Assembly: GCF_958450345.1 (NCBI RefSeq)
Contig: NC_088780.1
Coordinates: 105,598,226 to 105,662,225 of the forward strand
DNA from: Calliphora vicina
Lineage: Eukaryota; Arthropoda; Insecta; Diptera; Calliphoridae
DNA length: 64,000 nt
Reading direction: 5' to 3'
Every line of letters starts with the position of its first letter. Position 1 is the stretch's first letter. The notes beneath the pieces are model-generated. The model did not search any database. It was given only the letters and a program-made list of their open reading frames with translations, and was not told the origin of the DNA. The position numbers and the translations under genes are program-made. Of this stretch, positions 1 through 11,144 are shown in pieces.

Positions 1-54
1 GGGTGCAACCTGTCCCGAACGAGATCTGTGCACACCAGCAAATATGCGTATATT
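1..54 (-). CDS. Skeletor: Skeletor exon g (partial, runs off the window)
   Basis: After a 58-base intron ending in CCCCTTAG the frame continues as NIRIFAGVHRSRSGQVAP up to the window edge. It is in phase with exon f. The acceptor, phase and protein-like composition support it; its end lies outside the sequence. Confidence 0.8.
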
Positions 55-3000
55 CTAAGGGGATACAATAGCTTGAAACAAATACATAATCTTGTTACAA
101 TAACTGACGTACCTTCTTTTCTTCTTCACGTTTGTGTTCATAACCACCCACTGGATCGTCAGTTATATAGAATGGATGATATTTAGCAGGTATATCGGGA
201 TTATTGCCACCTTCCACAACGAAAGTATAAGTCTTGCCACGAACGACATGAATTTCAGGAATCAAAAGTCCATTAATGAACCACGATATTCCCCAGCCGA
301 CATGACCTACAGAATAGATTTTAATAGTGGTACATGCAATTAAAATTTAAACTAATGTTTTTGTTGCAAATATTTACCTGTAATGGCTGAATAGCCATGC
401 TTGCCTCCCGTTGGACCCATTTGTGCATAGAACACACCATCTTCTGGTTCATAACACTGAATAGCGGGAATATCCCAGGCGCCATTTTCACTTATAACTG
501 GTTTGGGTGTGGGCACTGGACGTCTTTGTGCTAATCTCGTATTAGTGCTTTCCTGACGCCTATTCGCTCCTTGTAAAGCCTGTGCTCTATTGTTGTCATA
601 GAATTCCTCTTCGGGTACACCTTCTCCCCTGACTGGTTTCGAGGCTGCTGGATAACCTTTACCTGGTTGTTGAGTAGGAGTATTGTCTTCAACATCATCA
701 TCGTTATCGTAATCTTGGCCCGGCTTTTGACCTTCTGGAGTCGGACAGTTCCATGTTGGTTGTCTTCCGAAATTAATATAATGCGTACGTTTATTGTAAT
801 GCGAGTGGAACGATGTTTCTTTGCGTTCATTCAATGGACCAATACCCCAGACAATCGCTTCAAAGGCATTCCTGGCTATAGGTAAATCCAGTTTGTCCGT
901 TGCATTCAATGATCTCTGATAGGTGACAATGGAATATCCGTTTACCATGGCAGCATTAAGTAAACGTATAGAATTCGTATTTTCCTCGATATTGACATCG
1001 GGACAACTGCCGCGTTTGCCCGAACATTGTGATTTACCTTCCAAGAAGTAATCGGTTGCATAACCTTTACCAGATACTCTATCCACCCAACTGACGGCCA
1101 CATCAGAGCCAATCATAACACTGCGATCCTTGTCCGGTGAAATACCAAAAGCCATGTATTCATTGTCATCTAAAATAAAGGTAAATGTTAGAAATTGAAA
1201 GCCCTGTAAAATTTGTTGATAAAAAACTGAAAGAACGCTATGGCAACGCACAAAACTTGATAAATATACGAATTACAATCATCGCTATTGAAATTAAAAC
1301 GTTGACGTTATTTTCATCTGCCCTGAAGGAAAAACGACATTGCAAAATTGACATCCGCCGTCATATCTCACCGTGAATTACAAGCCAGTTGCTTTTCAGA
1401 CGACGAATATAATTGTATTTATAAATTTTTTTTTTACTTATAATGCAAAAGTACAAATTATTTAATCAGTGCTAAAAAAGTTATGTTGTGTGAACAAATT
1501 AAATGCAGTTCTACTAATAAAATCAATGAGGAGATGGTTGAATGGAAAATTGGCTTCACAAATGGAAAATAAAAGTTAATGCTGCAAAATGTGGGTCATA
1601 TTTACTTTAAGATGAGATAGTAGTCCTATCTATTCTTATAGATAATTAATATCTGGATACCCGAACAAAACCATGTAAGGTATCTCGGTATCCATTCCGA
1701 CCGCCACACAGTGTCAGGTTTTGACATTCTAGCTTATCAAAATCCATAACTCGGTAATAAATAAAAGTATAGCTATGCATTATGGTACAAGTAATATATA
1801 ACTAACTTCACAACTTCTGTAGAAAAATGGCCACGCCCACTTCCCATATAAGATAAAATTTTATATTACATTATAATCAGTAAAAATCAACTAAGAAAGT
1901 ATCGTTACAAAATTTGGTGGGACGATTTGTGTATATATAAAACTTATGTGTGCTGAATTTGGTTTGGATATGATTATAATTCAGATATTTATGATAGCTT
2001 TACTATTTCCAGATAGGGCAGTTGTATGGGGGCTAGGAGAAATAATGGACCGATTCTATCCAAATTCAATAGACTTTGTTCATGGGACAATATAAAAGTG
2101 TGTGCCGAATTTTGTCGAATTATCTTTAATATTGCGACCTGTAGTCAAAAATTTGTTGCCGCGAAATACCTCAACCCATGACCAGTTTTTTGATCGGCAA
2201 TTGTGGAGAGGGAAGTTGGGCCAGATTTTTTTGGTTGATTCTGTAAGAAGACAGATAAGGTTATCTAATGTAAATGATGTGACTACTTTTCCTTGCTTTC
2301 CTATATATTTTTATGTCCAATTAAAAAATACAAAATTTCAAAACAAACTCAAAAAAGAGATATATTTTAAAACCTTCAAACCATAGACAACAACTAGATA
2401 GGTAACTGAGAGCCAAAAACCTAAGTCTGTTGTCAAAAACCTAATTCATGAGAATGTATTGAATGTATTTTGTTATTGTATCACCCGTATGTGTGAAAAG
2501 AGAGTAATTTTTCCATATATATTACTCTCTCCTTCCGTTCTATGTGTTTATTCTATGCTTCAAACTTTTTTTCTGCTCAAGCGTTTTACAATTTATTATT
2601 TTTTTTTTAATAAAAAATGTATGAAACTACAAAAAAGAAAAAAAATTACAAACATTTAAAGTTGAGCTAGACGCCTTGACATGCTTACGTCTTAAAAAAG
2701 TCTGCAATTACAGTGAAGTTTCAGGTGCTGTTACTTTATAAAACTGTAATTTTTTTAACTTTAAAATGCAATTCTTTGTAGTTGGGAATGTTATCAATCA
2801 ATTCTAGTTAAAATTCTTTAAAAAAAAAAATTGTATTTTGATAAGCTAAATTGTTAAAACCTTACACTGTGCGCCGTCTAACAGGACCCACAATATTGAA
2901 TCAAAAGTAATACATGATGACCTTGTAGCACCTAGACTTGGACTACAAGGTCATCATTCAAATTCCCTTGCAATGGAATTGCTTTCCTTTAAGGGTAACA

Positions 3001-6000
3001 TACGCATATTTATACATATTTATTTTTAACAAACACAAACCGAACCGTTTTGCTTGTCTGCAGATACACTTAGAGTCTCTGGCGGGAATCGAATCTGCTT
3101 TCTTTGTTGTCAAATTGTCTATCGGTCAAATATTCAATTTCGGATTAGGAAATTATCGATATAGAAACTTTTATGAAGAAAAATCATAGATTTGCAATTT
3201 TAATCATAATAAAAACGCAATACACAGTACACTCGCGATAATATGAACACCCCAAAATATGAAGACTTTATACTTCCATAGGGTACTCTAAAATATGAAC
3301 TAAGTAAGCTGTTCATATTTTAAAGCTTTTTGAAATATGAAGAGTTTATTTTTGTTTTATAACGTATTTTATCTTTCTACATAGAGTTGAATTTTAAATC
3401 AACAGGGTAGTGGCTAAATTCTAATTCAACTGCTTAATAATTTTTGGACTTTCCTAGCTGTTGATGGGAATTAGATGCCATTCGCAACTATGAACAATCT
3501 TGCAAAAGTGAACAGACCTGGTTTTAATTAGTTCATATTATCGTGAGTGCACTGTAATGTGTAAGTTATAGGAAAATTCGGACTATTATATGTGTATTTT
3601 ATGGTACTCAGTTCAAAAATCTTAACTTTTGAGTTATGATAGTCTTCTAGCAAATAAGCATTATGTACAACAATGTTGTGAAAGATTTCATTTAATTCAA
3701 TTAAAATACCAACAAAAAATTAGCCAACAAATAGCGTAAAATAATTATTTTTGATTAAACATAAAATTCACTAAAAGATTTTTCACAATTTTCAATTGTA
3801 ACATGATTGATGTTGGCAACAGCATACACACTCAGGTATACGTGTTATTTTATGGAACTCAAGACCAAATGTAAAGAAACTGTCATTAAAAGCTTCTGGT
3901 TTTACGTGCATTAAATTAATTGTCATGCAATTTGCTTATAAATTGAGGTTGTTTAATTTAAAACATACTGTTTAAAGCAGCATGGATTCTATGGGAGTCT
4001 GTGTGTCTATGTCTCAATGACTGTGTTACTAACATCCAAATGCCAGTTGCTTAGCAAGTTAGCCAAGTTTTTAGCCTGCCTACTCCATTCCATATGCTCC
4101 GTTTATTTTTATAAGTTACGGTGATTTTATTTATCTACTAGTTAAGTTACGCTATATTTTTTTTATTTTATTTTATAATACTCGTACTCTTAGTGTGGAG
4201 TGGAGTACATACATCAAATATGAAGTTCAATAAACGGAGTAAATTGTTTAAGTAACACACTTAGGAATGCAGTTTTCAAGTTTGTTTTTGTTGTGGTCAC
4301 TACATGTTGTATCTTTGTAAAAAAAAAACTGATACCCACATCGGTGGATTTGTGACCATAATTACAGAGAATAAAACATTTTTTTTCGTTTTTTTTTTTT
4401 AAATATGTAGTTGCTTTCAACATGGTGTTATAAAACTTTCATTAACGAGTTTTGGCATAACACGTATCATTCAATGAAGCAATAAATGCAACATGATGCA
4501 TCCACATTTTTTCGAAAGAGATTATTAGAATTCTTGTTCATTTAAGAAAGATTTATTCAATTTTATATTAAATTTACTTTTATATTGAGGTAAGTAGATA
4601 AATGGTTTTACTGATATTGGCTAAAATAAAAATTTAAAGGGGAGGGTAGGATTGATATGGTTTTTACTGCAACATTTTATGTAAAACTTTATGATCAGTG
4701 TAGTATTATAGTTCTTACGTGTTTGCGTCCACATCGAAGTATTGACTTATGATTAAAAAATATCTATGATGATCTATAACATTAAGGGCCATTATTACAA
4801 CTTGCCGTTATAGTTAAAGGTAACTTTAAGCAATAGAAAAAGGTACCCTTAAATGTAACTTTAACTGTAACGGCAAGTTGTAATAATAGCCCTAAGACTA
4901 CACTCTTCTAGATACTAGGCTAACTCCAATATATGTATATGGGTACTAACACAATCCCGAACGCGACATTCGTACGCCTTTGAAGTGAACAAAATTAAAG
5001 AAATCTGAAAATTTGTACATTTTTTCGATAACATATTTGTAGCACAATGTTTAGTACAAAATATAGGTTTTGTCGATTAGTTGTTTCCAATATATTAGCA
5101 ATAAACATGGATGCTTCTATAAAAATTATAAAATCAGCCATGTCATGTAGGAATGTTTGCATTGGTTGTATTTTTACAACCTTTAGTTTGATTTAGCACG
5201 TGACATTTATAAAATGTCAAAATTTTCCGTCACGTTTGTAATTAAGATTAGTTCAGATTTTATTATTTAGTTTATTTATTTCTTATAAATTTTGTTTGAC
5301 ATACTTTTTAAATAGTAATTCAATAACTTCAACTTTAACACTTTAACTTATGCTTCTTTTTTTTTGTTTGATTTTTACTGATTTTTCCAATGTTTGTTTG
5401 CAAGTTTATTGCTCAAAATTATCATTTTCTTTATCATAATTTTACGTTGCCAAACTAGTTCTACCTTATACAATATTTTTCTTTCAGAAGCTTGGTATTT
5501 GATTTGGTTGCTTTAACCGAAATTCTTCTTTATCAACTGACTTTCTGTTGATATAACCGAAAAAGTCGGTGTGTGCAACCGAATGATTCGATTGGCAACT
5601 AATTCTGTGTGTACATCATTTTTAGGATTTTCTCACTACCCAACAGTTAAGCAAGTAGTCAATGTCACTATCGCTTAAAGACAGTAATTGTCACAAATGT
5701 CTTATCACTTGGCTGACTCCAATTTATATATATTGGTCATTTGACACGTGTGTGCACTTTGTAGTGCATAGAGAAGACAATTGGTTACTTTATACATACC
5801 CAAGTAATCTAGCGTGAAGACAATTGCCACTTAGATTTGTTTAAATTTATCTCAGCTTTTTTTACATAACATTCATTTTCTAGAGAATTTCTTAATACAA
5901 CTTGTTTTATAAACTTAATTAATATTGTAAAACTTACCTAATTTGGCCACCAATTGTACAACGATACTATCACCAGCCATTGCCCAGCGTACTTCAAAAG

Positions 6001-9000
6001 CCTTATCATCATATAAGACTTCACAATTAAGTTTTGACTATAAAAATTAATTAAAATATTTAATACAAAAACCAATAACATAAATTATTTTAACAAGATT
6101 TCAACAAATTATCAAAACAAACAAACCTGTTTTTCAAAACGTTAGAATTAGAGAAATTAGAAAACGGAAAATTTTAAATGATTTGAAGATTTTAATTAAA
6201 ATAATCAAGTGTTAATAAATCGCCAAGAGAGTGTTTAAAACAATAAATGTGAGAGTGTTTTTAACAGGTTATCCTTGATAAAATCTTTAATGCCAAAAAA
6301 AAACAGACTTCAAAAATACCAAATACCATATAATATGTACTTTAATAAACCTTTACCAAAAACCTTCCCAAGTTTAGTATTTTTGTGGCCTGTCCTTAAT
6401 TATTAATATAAAAATGTAAATGTTTTTGTTGTGTTTTTGAATAATTTTTTTTATATATATAATTTTTTTTTGTAACATGAAAATATACATACAAAATGAA
6501 AAATGTCCTTTTTGAAATATAAATTTTGAAATTTGATTTTTAACATAAACATAAAAGGAAAGTAATATGTAAGATAAAGATTTTGGAAAAAAGAGAAAAA
6601 AGACAACAAAAAGAATGTTTAAGTAGAAGTTAGTAAGATTTTCAAAATGGCTTTGGATCAGGAGGCTGGTTGGTTGCTGTTGGGTTCGGGTAAAGTTTAC
6701 ACACAAACAGGCATATAAGCAAAAACAAAAAAAGCATACATAAACCTAATTCCAGTTAAATTTTCATATGTAACAACATAATTCCTTTTTACACAACATA
6801 TTTCACTTTGTATCTATATTTTTAAAGAATGAAAACAAAAAAAATTATATATAAAAAAATGAATATTCAAACACAATTTTATTTTGGGTAAAATATTGTT
6901 TAAACAAAAACAAAATTTATTTATAAAAAAAAATTATAAACTTAAATAAAAACTTATAAAAATATAAATTAAATAAAAAAAAGATTCACAGAATTGGCCG
7001 AAATTTTTTAACTTTTGTGTTTACAAATAAATTTAGATTTCTGTTAAGAAACAAGGGTAGACTTAAAACAAAGAAGAGTAGAGAGGTAGAGAGAATTCAA
7101 TATTTCTATTGTTGTTGCTCTAATTTACGGTGTTTTCTTAAAGAAAAAAAATTGTGAAAAAGTCAACACTTTTGACGGGTAACCCTTTTTTTGCCCATCT
7201 TCTGGAAAATTATGTTTTTAATATAAAGATAATATTCGTTGCTAATGTAATCATTAATTTTGAGAAGGTCATATTAATATTTTTAAAAGTTTATCATGTT
7301 GCAAGGCATTAAAATGCTATAAAATGAAGTTTGTCCTATTGTTAGCATAACAATATTTGTAGTTTCTATGTTCTTTTGTGAAATAAAAATCACTGTGAAC
7401 GAGTAACCTTAAATTGCATTTTTTGTGAGAATTGCAACATTTTGATCTTCTAAAATGTCACTCAATTGCAAAAAGCGTTGCATTCATGTTGTACATCTTC
7501 TGAAAAATTATAACAAATGTAACATTTGTAGTTTATATGTTCTTTTGTGAAACAGACAACACTGTGAACGAGTAACCTTAAATTGCATTTTTTGTGAAAA
7601 TTGCAACACTTTGAATGTAACATTCAGACAGGGTGAGGGCAACATTTGTAGTTTCTATGTTCTTTTGTGAAATAGACAACACTGTGAACGGATAACATAC
7701 ACTTCCCTACAAATGTCACCCTAAAAAAAATAATGTAAAATTGTATGCCCTTGATTTTATAGCAGGTTTCTATAAAATGTTGCCTTTTACTGTTTATTCT
7801 TGTAAACAATAAGGGCACGATTTTGTACAGGGCACGATTTTGTACATTGAAACAGGTTAAAAGTAAAACGAGTTACTCAAGTGGATTCGATTTACAGAAC
7901 ACCAAAATATGTGAATTCGGTTTAAAAACGAATACGTTACTCGTATTCGGTTTATAGAAACGGGGGGAATGTCAAATGTGTTGAACTGAATATTGATAAC
8001 AGGATGAGAATCTTGTCTTTTTCAACAATGATTTTAAAATGTCAAATTTTGAGAGAACAACATCTTTAAAATCTTACCCTAAAACAAGTCATATTTTTTT
8101 AAAAACAATAAAAAATTCTTATATCATTAAATATATGAACGATTTACTTTTTTTCCAATTAGTAATTTATGATAAACAAATGGGAATGCTGAAATATTTT
8201 ACTGGCACTACTTATTCTCTTCTCCAGTTAAGTCGTCTAACTTTTTTTTAAATTCTTTTAATGTAAAAAATGAAATAAATATTTAAAAATAATATAAAAA
8301 CAATGGATATACATATAATAATATTTAAGCACTTAAAATTAGAATTTAAAAAGTATGAAAAATGAATGTTTACAATTACAAACAGCATTAATTTTTTTGT
8401 TTTTTACCAATTACTTTTGTAACTTACTACTATTATTCATTTCTTAGCTTTTCAAATTTGAGTTAAACATTTTGTTTTCTTATGTTAACAAAAAGTAATA
8501 TAAACTTTTCTACGGATTTGTTGTTTGATTGTTTTTCTACACCTCTAAATTATTGAGTATAGAATTTATATGTTTTTTTACCTGAGGACTAATACCCAAC
8601 ATTTTAAGAGAGGGTGGTACATTCAGATTTTTGGGTATGCGAACATGACCGAAATCGACAGTGAATGCTTCGCACCAAACACCAAAATGACCAATATCGA
8701 AAATGGTCAAATCATCGGGCAAAGTGAGCACAATAGTTTTGCGATCGTAACGCCTTAGGGGATCTTCTTTGCCATTCTCATCGGGTATGCGCAAGCCATT
8801 GGGTGAGGGACGTTCGCCTTGGCCTACCCAAAATTTGGCATCTACAGGAAGCAACAATTTAATGTTAGTTACATATGTATAAAGAACAATCAATCGAATG
8901 AACTGCAAATTACCCTCCAAATATGTACTTACCAGGTGCTTCACCATCATAGCTAAAATTTGGTACTAATAAGGTTTGGGCATCTACTATAACAATGTTA

Positions 9001-9556
9001 TCTGATTTAACATCATGCACACCATTCAAATTGTTAATCTTTTGTGGTCGGGGAAAATCCAAATTACTAGGTATTGTCACATCACCGAAATTAACAGCAA
9101 ACTCATCACACCATACCGAAAACCATTTGATGTCTTTGAGACTAATGCCTTCAGGCAAGGACAAGGTAATATCCTTGTTTCTATAGCGTCTTGTCAGAGC
9201 AGCAGCGCCTCCTCTTTCATCACGCAAACGATATGCCCCCTCATTGCTGGGTTTGTTTGTATTGCCCACATAAAAATAGGCAGCTATAATATAATAAATT
9301 ATTTATTTTTCATCATAATTAATACAATTGTTCTCTTTTTGTGCTGCTTATTATGTTTGTTTGTTACGTAGCGAAAATGTTTATGCGTATTTTTAATTTT
9401 TATTACCTGGTGCTTCACCATCGTAGTTAAACTTTTTCACAAATATTGTTCTCGAATCAACTGCGTAAACATCGCCGGAAACACCATGATGTAATCGCTT
9501 TAATGAGCCAATTTTTGTACCAAAATATGGAAATGAAGCACTTGTAAATGGGATCA
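1..9556 (-). CDS. Skeletor: Skeletor, DM13-DM13-DOMON-cupredoxin-like protein (5' and 3' incomplete)
   Basis: Seven exons read on the minus strand: 9556-9407, 9283-8933, 8841-8582, 6037-5938, 1169-378, 306-113 and 54-1. They give about 633 residues of open frame, numbered here from the first whole codon at 9554. Residues about 9-120 and 125-235 are DM13 domains, each ending in a conserved block (WCDEFAVNFGDV and WCEAFTVDFGHV). Residues about 257-425 form a DOMON domain, followed by a Pro/Gln/Asn/Asp-rich linker and a cupredoxin-like block from residue 551. This order is that of fly Skeletor and of the related Knickkopf family. Skeletor was described in Drosophila as a chromosomal and spindle-matrix protein; Knickkopf proteins organise cuticular chitin. 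DOMON domains are thought to bind heme or sugars, so a redox or extracellular role is also possible. Every intron has GT-AG ends and matching phase. The signal peptide and start codon are not in these exons, and the C-terminus lies left of base 1. Confidence 0.93.
113..306 (-). CDS. Skeletor: Skeletor exon f: cupredoxin-like segment
   Basis: Acceptor TTCTGTAG gives GHVGWGISWFINGLLIPEI, then HVVRGKTYTFVVEGG, then AKYHPFYITDDPVGGYEHK. The order Gly, then a VxxGxxYxFxV strand, then HPFYIT is that of a cupredoxin (plastocyanin-like) fold. The usual complete set of copper ligands cannot be judged because the domain continues past the window. The intron to exon e is 71 bases. The exon ends in AAG at donor GTACGT, phase 0. 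Confidence 0.9.
378..1169 (-). CDS. Skeletor: Skeletor exon e: body of DOMON plus low-complexity linker
   Basis: Acceptor TATTTTAG completes Asp, then DNEYMAFGISPDKDRSVMIG. DOMON landmarks follow: SDVAVSWVDRVSGKGYATDY, CSGKRGSCPDV, NGYSIVTYQRSL, IVWGIGPLNERKETSFH and GRQPTWNCP. Next comes a linker of about 100 residues rich in Asp, Asn, Gln and Pro (DYDNDDDVEDNTPTQQPGK), and then the conserved block GAWDIPAIQCYEPEDGVFYA. The exon ends in GYSAIT plus one base before donor GTAAAT. The linker is the part most likely to vary between species. Confidence 0.93.
1780..2140. repeat. Degenerate interspersed repeat, related to the core of the 19-20 kb foldback
   Basis: It contains 'gggggctagg.gaaataatg' followed by a phrase about 'gactttgttcatggg'. 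The same phrases recur at about 19690-19760 and, in part, near 55.4 kb and 57.85 kb. No coding capacity or clear ends are seen. Confidence 0.5.
2388..2546 (+). repeat. Dispersed repeat family A, copy 1
   Basis: Runs from 'agacaacaactagataggta' to 'ctccttccgttctatgtg'. An almost identical copy lies at 52632-52797, a further copy at 61445-61612, and a diverged relative at about 61995-62155. Inside is an imperfect palindrome (agagagtaat ... attactctct). All four copies read in the same direction. The family is unidentified and has no ORF. Confidence 0.75.
2914..2957. repeat. Perfect 15-bp hairpin
   Basis: The arms atgatgaccttgtag and ctacaaggtcatcat pair perfectly around a 14-base loop. It lies inside the large Skeletor intron. 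It may be a transposon scar or a structured intronic element; nothing in the sequence decides. Confidence 0.6.
3060..3125 (-). repeat. Possible tRNA-derived SINE relic
   Basis: On the minus strand the stretch reads GCAGATTCGATTCCCGCC, close to a tRNA T-arm and RNA polymerase III B box (GGTTCGANTCC), preceded by a weak A-box-like region. A full cloverleaf cannot be built. It may be chance. Confidence 0.25.
3225..3554. mobile_element. MITE with CAGTRCACTC terminal inverted repeats
   Basis: The left end CAGTACACTCGCGATAATAT and the right end (as reverse complement) CAGTGCACTCACGATAATAT match over about 24 bases with few differences. The 330-bp interior has no ORF and contains repeated 'aaatatgaa' phrases. 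The CAGT start resembles pogo/Tigger or Tc1-like ends, but no clear TA duplication is visible, so the family is uncertain. Confidence 0.7.
4784..4893. mobile_element. Short palindromic MITE
   Basis: The two halves are reverse complements: AGGGCCATTATTACAACTTG on the left and CAAGTTGTAATAATAGCCCT on the right, with further pairing inward. The whole unit is about 110 bp and would fold into one hairpin. No ORF. Confidence 0.7.
5630..5830 (+). repeat. Partial copy of the CCCAGCAGTT element family
   Basis: Matches the element at 58917-59468 over several phrases: a modified start (acccaacagttaagcaagtagtc), then 'cattt/catgtgacacgyg', 'ggttactttatacat' and 'agtaatctagcgtgaag'. The right end is missing. 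Single-base differences show it is old. Confidence 0.6.
5938..6037 (-). CDS. Skeletor: Skeletor exon d: start of the DOMON domain
   Basis: This 100-base exon is too short to stand out as an ORF and was found by splice signals. Acceptor TTTTTATAG leads to SKLNCEVLYDDKAFEVRW and then AMAGDSIVVQLVAKL, with one base left before donor GTAAGT. The phases fit exons c and e. The pattern of a Cys near the start followed by an alternating hydrophobic stretch is that of a DOMON N-terminal sheet. It is flanked by introns of about 2.5 and 4.8 kb. Confidence 0.88.
7350..7700. repeat. Three direct repeats of an 80-base unit
   Basis: The unit 'tttctatgttcttttgtgaa ... cactgtgaacg' occurs near 7361, 7531 and 7651. 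The first two copies continue with 'agtaaccttaaattgcattt'. The spacing is uneven, so this is a decayed local duplication, not a regular satellite. Confidence 0.75.
7815..7850. repeat. Tandem 17-base duplication
   Basis: 'gggcacgattttgtaca' is present twice, back to back, inside the Skeletor intron. Replication slippage is the simplest explanation. Confidence 0.85.
8582..8841 (-). CDS. Skeletor: Skeletor exon c: end of DM13-2
   Basis: The acceptor CTGTAG is followed by AT, completing Asp, then AKFWVGQGERPSPNGLRIP. The exon carries the second closing block, WCEAFTVDFGHVRIP, and the link to the DOMON domain (VPPSLKMLGISPQ). It ends in a complete CAG codon at donor GTAAAA (phase 0). The intron before it is 91 bases; the one after it is about 2.5 kb. 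Confidence 0.93.
8933..9283 (-). CDS. Skeletor: Skeletor exon b: end of DM13-1, start of DM13-2
   Basis: The acceptor TATAG joins G from exon a to CT, giving AYFYVGNTNKPSNEGAYRLR. The exon includes the block WCDEFAVNFGDV that closes the first DM13 domain. It then opens the second DM13 with GVHDVKSDNIVIVDAQTLL and again ends in YDGEAP plus one base before GTAAGT. The two DM13 modules therefore break at the same place (YDGEAP) in the same phase, which fits duplication of one domain with its intron. The intron to exon a is 123 bases. Confidence 0.93.
9407..9556 (-). CDS. Skeletor: Skeletor exon a: start of DM13 domain 1
   Basis: The acceptor is a T-rich tract ending in TTTTTAG just before 9556. 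The exon begins with TG, which completes a codon split 1+2 with the previous exon. It encodes IPFTSASFPYFGTKIG, then GVSGDVYAVDSRT, and ends in YDGEAP plus one base before the donor GTAATA. The frame stays open into the upstream intron and reads Phe/Leu/Val-rich there, like a signal peptide. That extension is just the translated pyrimidine tract: it has no in-frame ATG before a stop, so this is an internal exon. Confidence 0.9.
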
Positions 9557-10380
9557 CTAAAAATTTAAACAAAACAAAACCAAATAAATAAATAATAACA
9601 AAAAAAAAACACAATACATGTCATCATATATACGTAAACAAATTTTAAATAACTTTACTAACTCATAATAATAAAAAATCTAATTTATAATATAATTAAT
9701 TATTGTGTTTTTGTTGTTATAGGTAAATATAAATAGTAACTAAAAACAAAATACTTAAACCACAAACTTGTTTTGATTAATTTCGTACCGCAACACTTTT
9801 TGTGTTGCGATCTGAATTTGACCGCTCATTTGCTATTTCTCGAAATATATTTTTTCGTTGTAGCAAGAGTTCTTCTATAAATATTTATAAAATTTTGATA
9901 ATTTAAATAGATTGCATCAATTTGTATTTATTCAATTTTATAAAGCTGCTCTTTAAAAAGGTGAATTCAATTTATCTATTTATATGATTTCCCAAGCTTA
10001 CTAAAGCTCTCCGAAGATCTTTCAAATTTTTATTAACTTTTTTTCCATTAACACGTCAGAAGAAAAACACTACATACAACATACAAATCCATTTTAGATC
10101 TATAGTTTCTAGTGTAAAGTTGCTTAGAATTCTTCGTAGAATCATTTTCAATCCTTTCCATTTTTACCAAAAATCTACCCATCCTAATATTTTCGTTTAA
10201 AAAATATATAAGTGATACAATTTTCCTGGTATATTTTCCCATTTTTTTATTAACTCAATCATTGTACTATTTTTGAAAAATTAGGTCTTCTTTTGGGAGA
10301 CTTTTGATAAACATATAATGTGTCATACAAAAGTACGGAACTATGAATAAGATTATCATTATTATTTGTGAGGCTTCAAG
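9557..10380. other. Upstream intron or flank of Skeletor, no gene seen
   Basis: A+T-rich sequence to the right of the first recognised Skeletor exon. The preceding intron must begin somewhere further right. I see no convincing exon or repeat here. Confidence 0.5.
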
Positions 10381-10384
10381 CACT

Positions 10385-10880
10385 TCGACTAATAGGATAT
10401 TTTGTGTAGCCCTAAACTTCATCATAACAGATTCAGGCTACGTACGAAGCCAATTATGCTCTTCGATGAAAGGACAAATGCATCCCTTCTGGGGCCAACA
10501 TTACATAATTTTGTAGTATCCAAGATCACATTGTCCGGTAAATAATCCAGTAAGTAGTCTCAAATCGCACTTTCCGAGCAATAGCAGTTTTTGGGATTTT
10601 TTTTAGATCGAAACCCCAACAGTCCTCAATCGCCTTCTCAAACACTCAGCAAAGCATACATATTTGGATGGTATGATATTGCAATACTAGGGTTATTCCC
10701 AAATATTCCTAGAATCCACAAAGGCCCAACCAGATCACTCGGTTTTTCCTGGGATATACCCAGTAGTCCGGATGCACTCCTGTGGATCTCCTTCATTACA
10801 AAAAAATATATAATTGTGTCAGGTACAGGATATCCTGACTGTATGCCTCTGGGTGGCCTACAACTGAATTAAATATGGTG
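10385..10880 (-). pseudogene. Decayed non-LTR retrotransposon fragment
   Basis: The stretch 'gtagccctaaacttcatcataacagattcaggctacgtacgaagcc' and the following 150 bases parallel 29445-29730, where the minus strand encodes the tail of a non-LTR polyprotein. Here every frame is broken. A further phrase (gatgcactcctgtggatc) parallels 30190-30215, so the two copies come from one element type. Confidence 0.5.
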
Positions 10881-11144
10881 TTATGGACTTCAGCTATGTG
10901 ATAACATTTGGACATAATTTAAAGATTTTAAACTACATTTCCCGATTGATATCTGTGTATCTAAACAAAAACAAAAAACATATTTAAATTCGAACAAAAT
11001 CCGGTACGATTGTCATCGAAGTGGGTTTTATATGCAATCTTAGTATATCCGATTCATATATTTAAAGCGCGATTTACTGAAGCCGATTTGTGAAATATTA
11101 CGACGTTATAACATTATGACATGATAGGAGGCCTTGTGAATTGA

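Larger units (their letters stand above)
1170..5937 (-). other. Large Skeletor intron between exons d and e
   Basis: This 4.77-kb intron starts GTAAGT and ends TTTTAG on the minus strand. I see no coding exon in it. It is filled with old repeats (listed separately): a degenerate interspersed repeat near 1.8-2.1 kb, a dispersed repeat at 2388-2546, a 15-bp hairpin, a possible tRNA-derived SINE relic, two inverted-repeat elements and a piece of the CCCAGCAGTT family near 5.6 kb. Confidence 0.8.
6038..8581 (-). other. Skeletor intron between exons c and d
   Basis: A 2.5-kb intron (donor GTAAAA, acceptor TTTTTATAG) without a recognisable exon. The 6.3-7.1 kb part is very A-rich. It holds the direct repeats at 7350-7700 and a short tandem duplication at 7815-7850. 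Confidence 0.75.

Noticed and set aside
134..343. Plus-strand frame of 69 codons
   Set aside because: Antisense shadow of Skeletor exon f.
667..885. Plus-strand frame of 72 codons
   Set aside because: Antisense shadow of Skeletor exon e.
9015..9371. Plus-strand frame of 118 codons
   Set aside because: Antisense shadow of Skeletor exon b, running on into the intron.
9393..9614. Signal-peptide-like N-terminus directly upstream of Skeletor exon a
   Set aside because: The hydrophobic stretch is the translated T-rich acceptor tract; its first codon is TTG, there is no in-frame ATG before a TGA, and a proper AG acceptor lies at 9558-9557.
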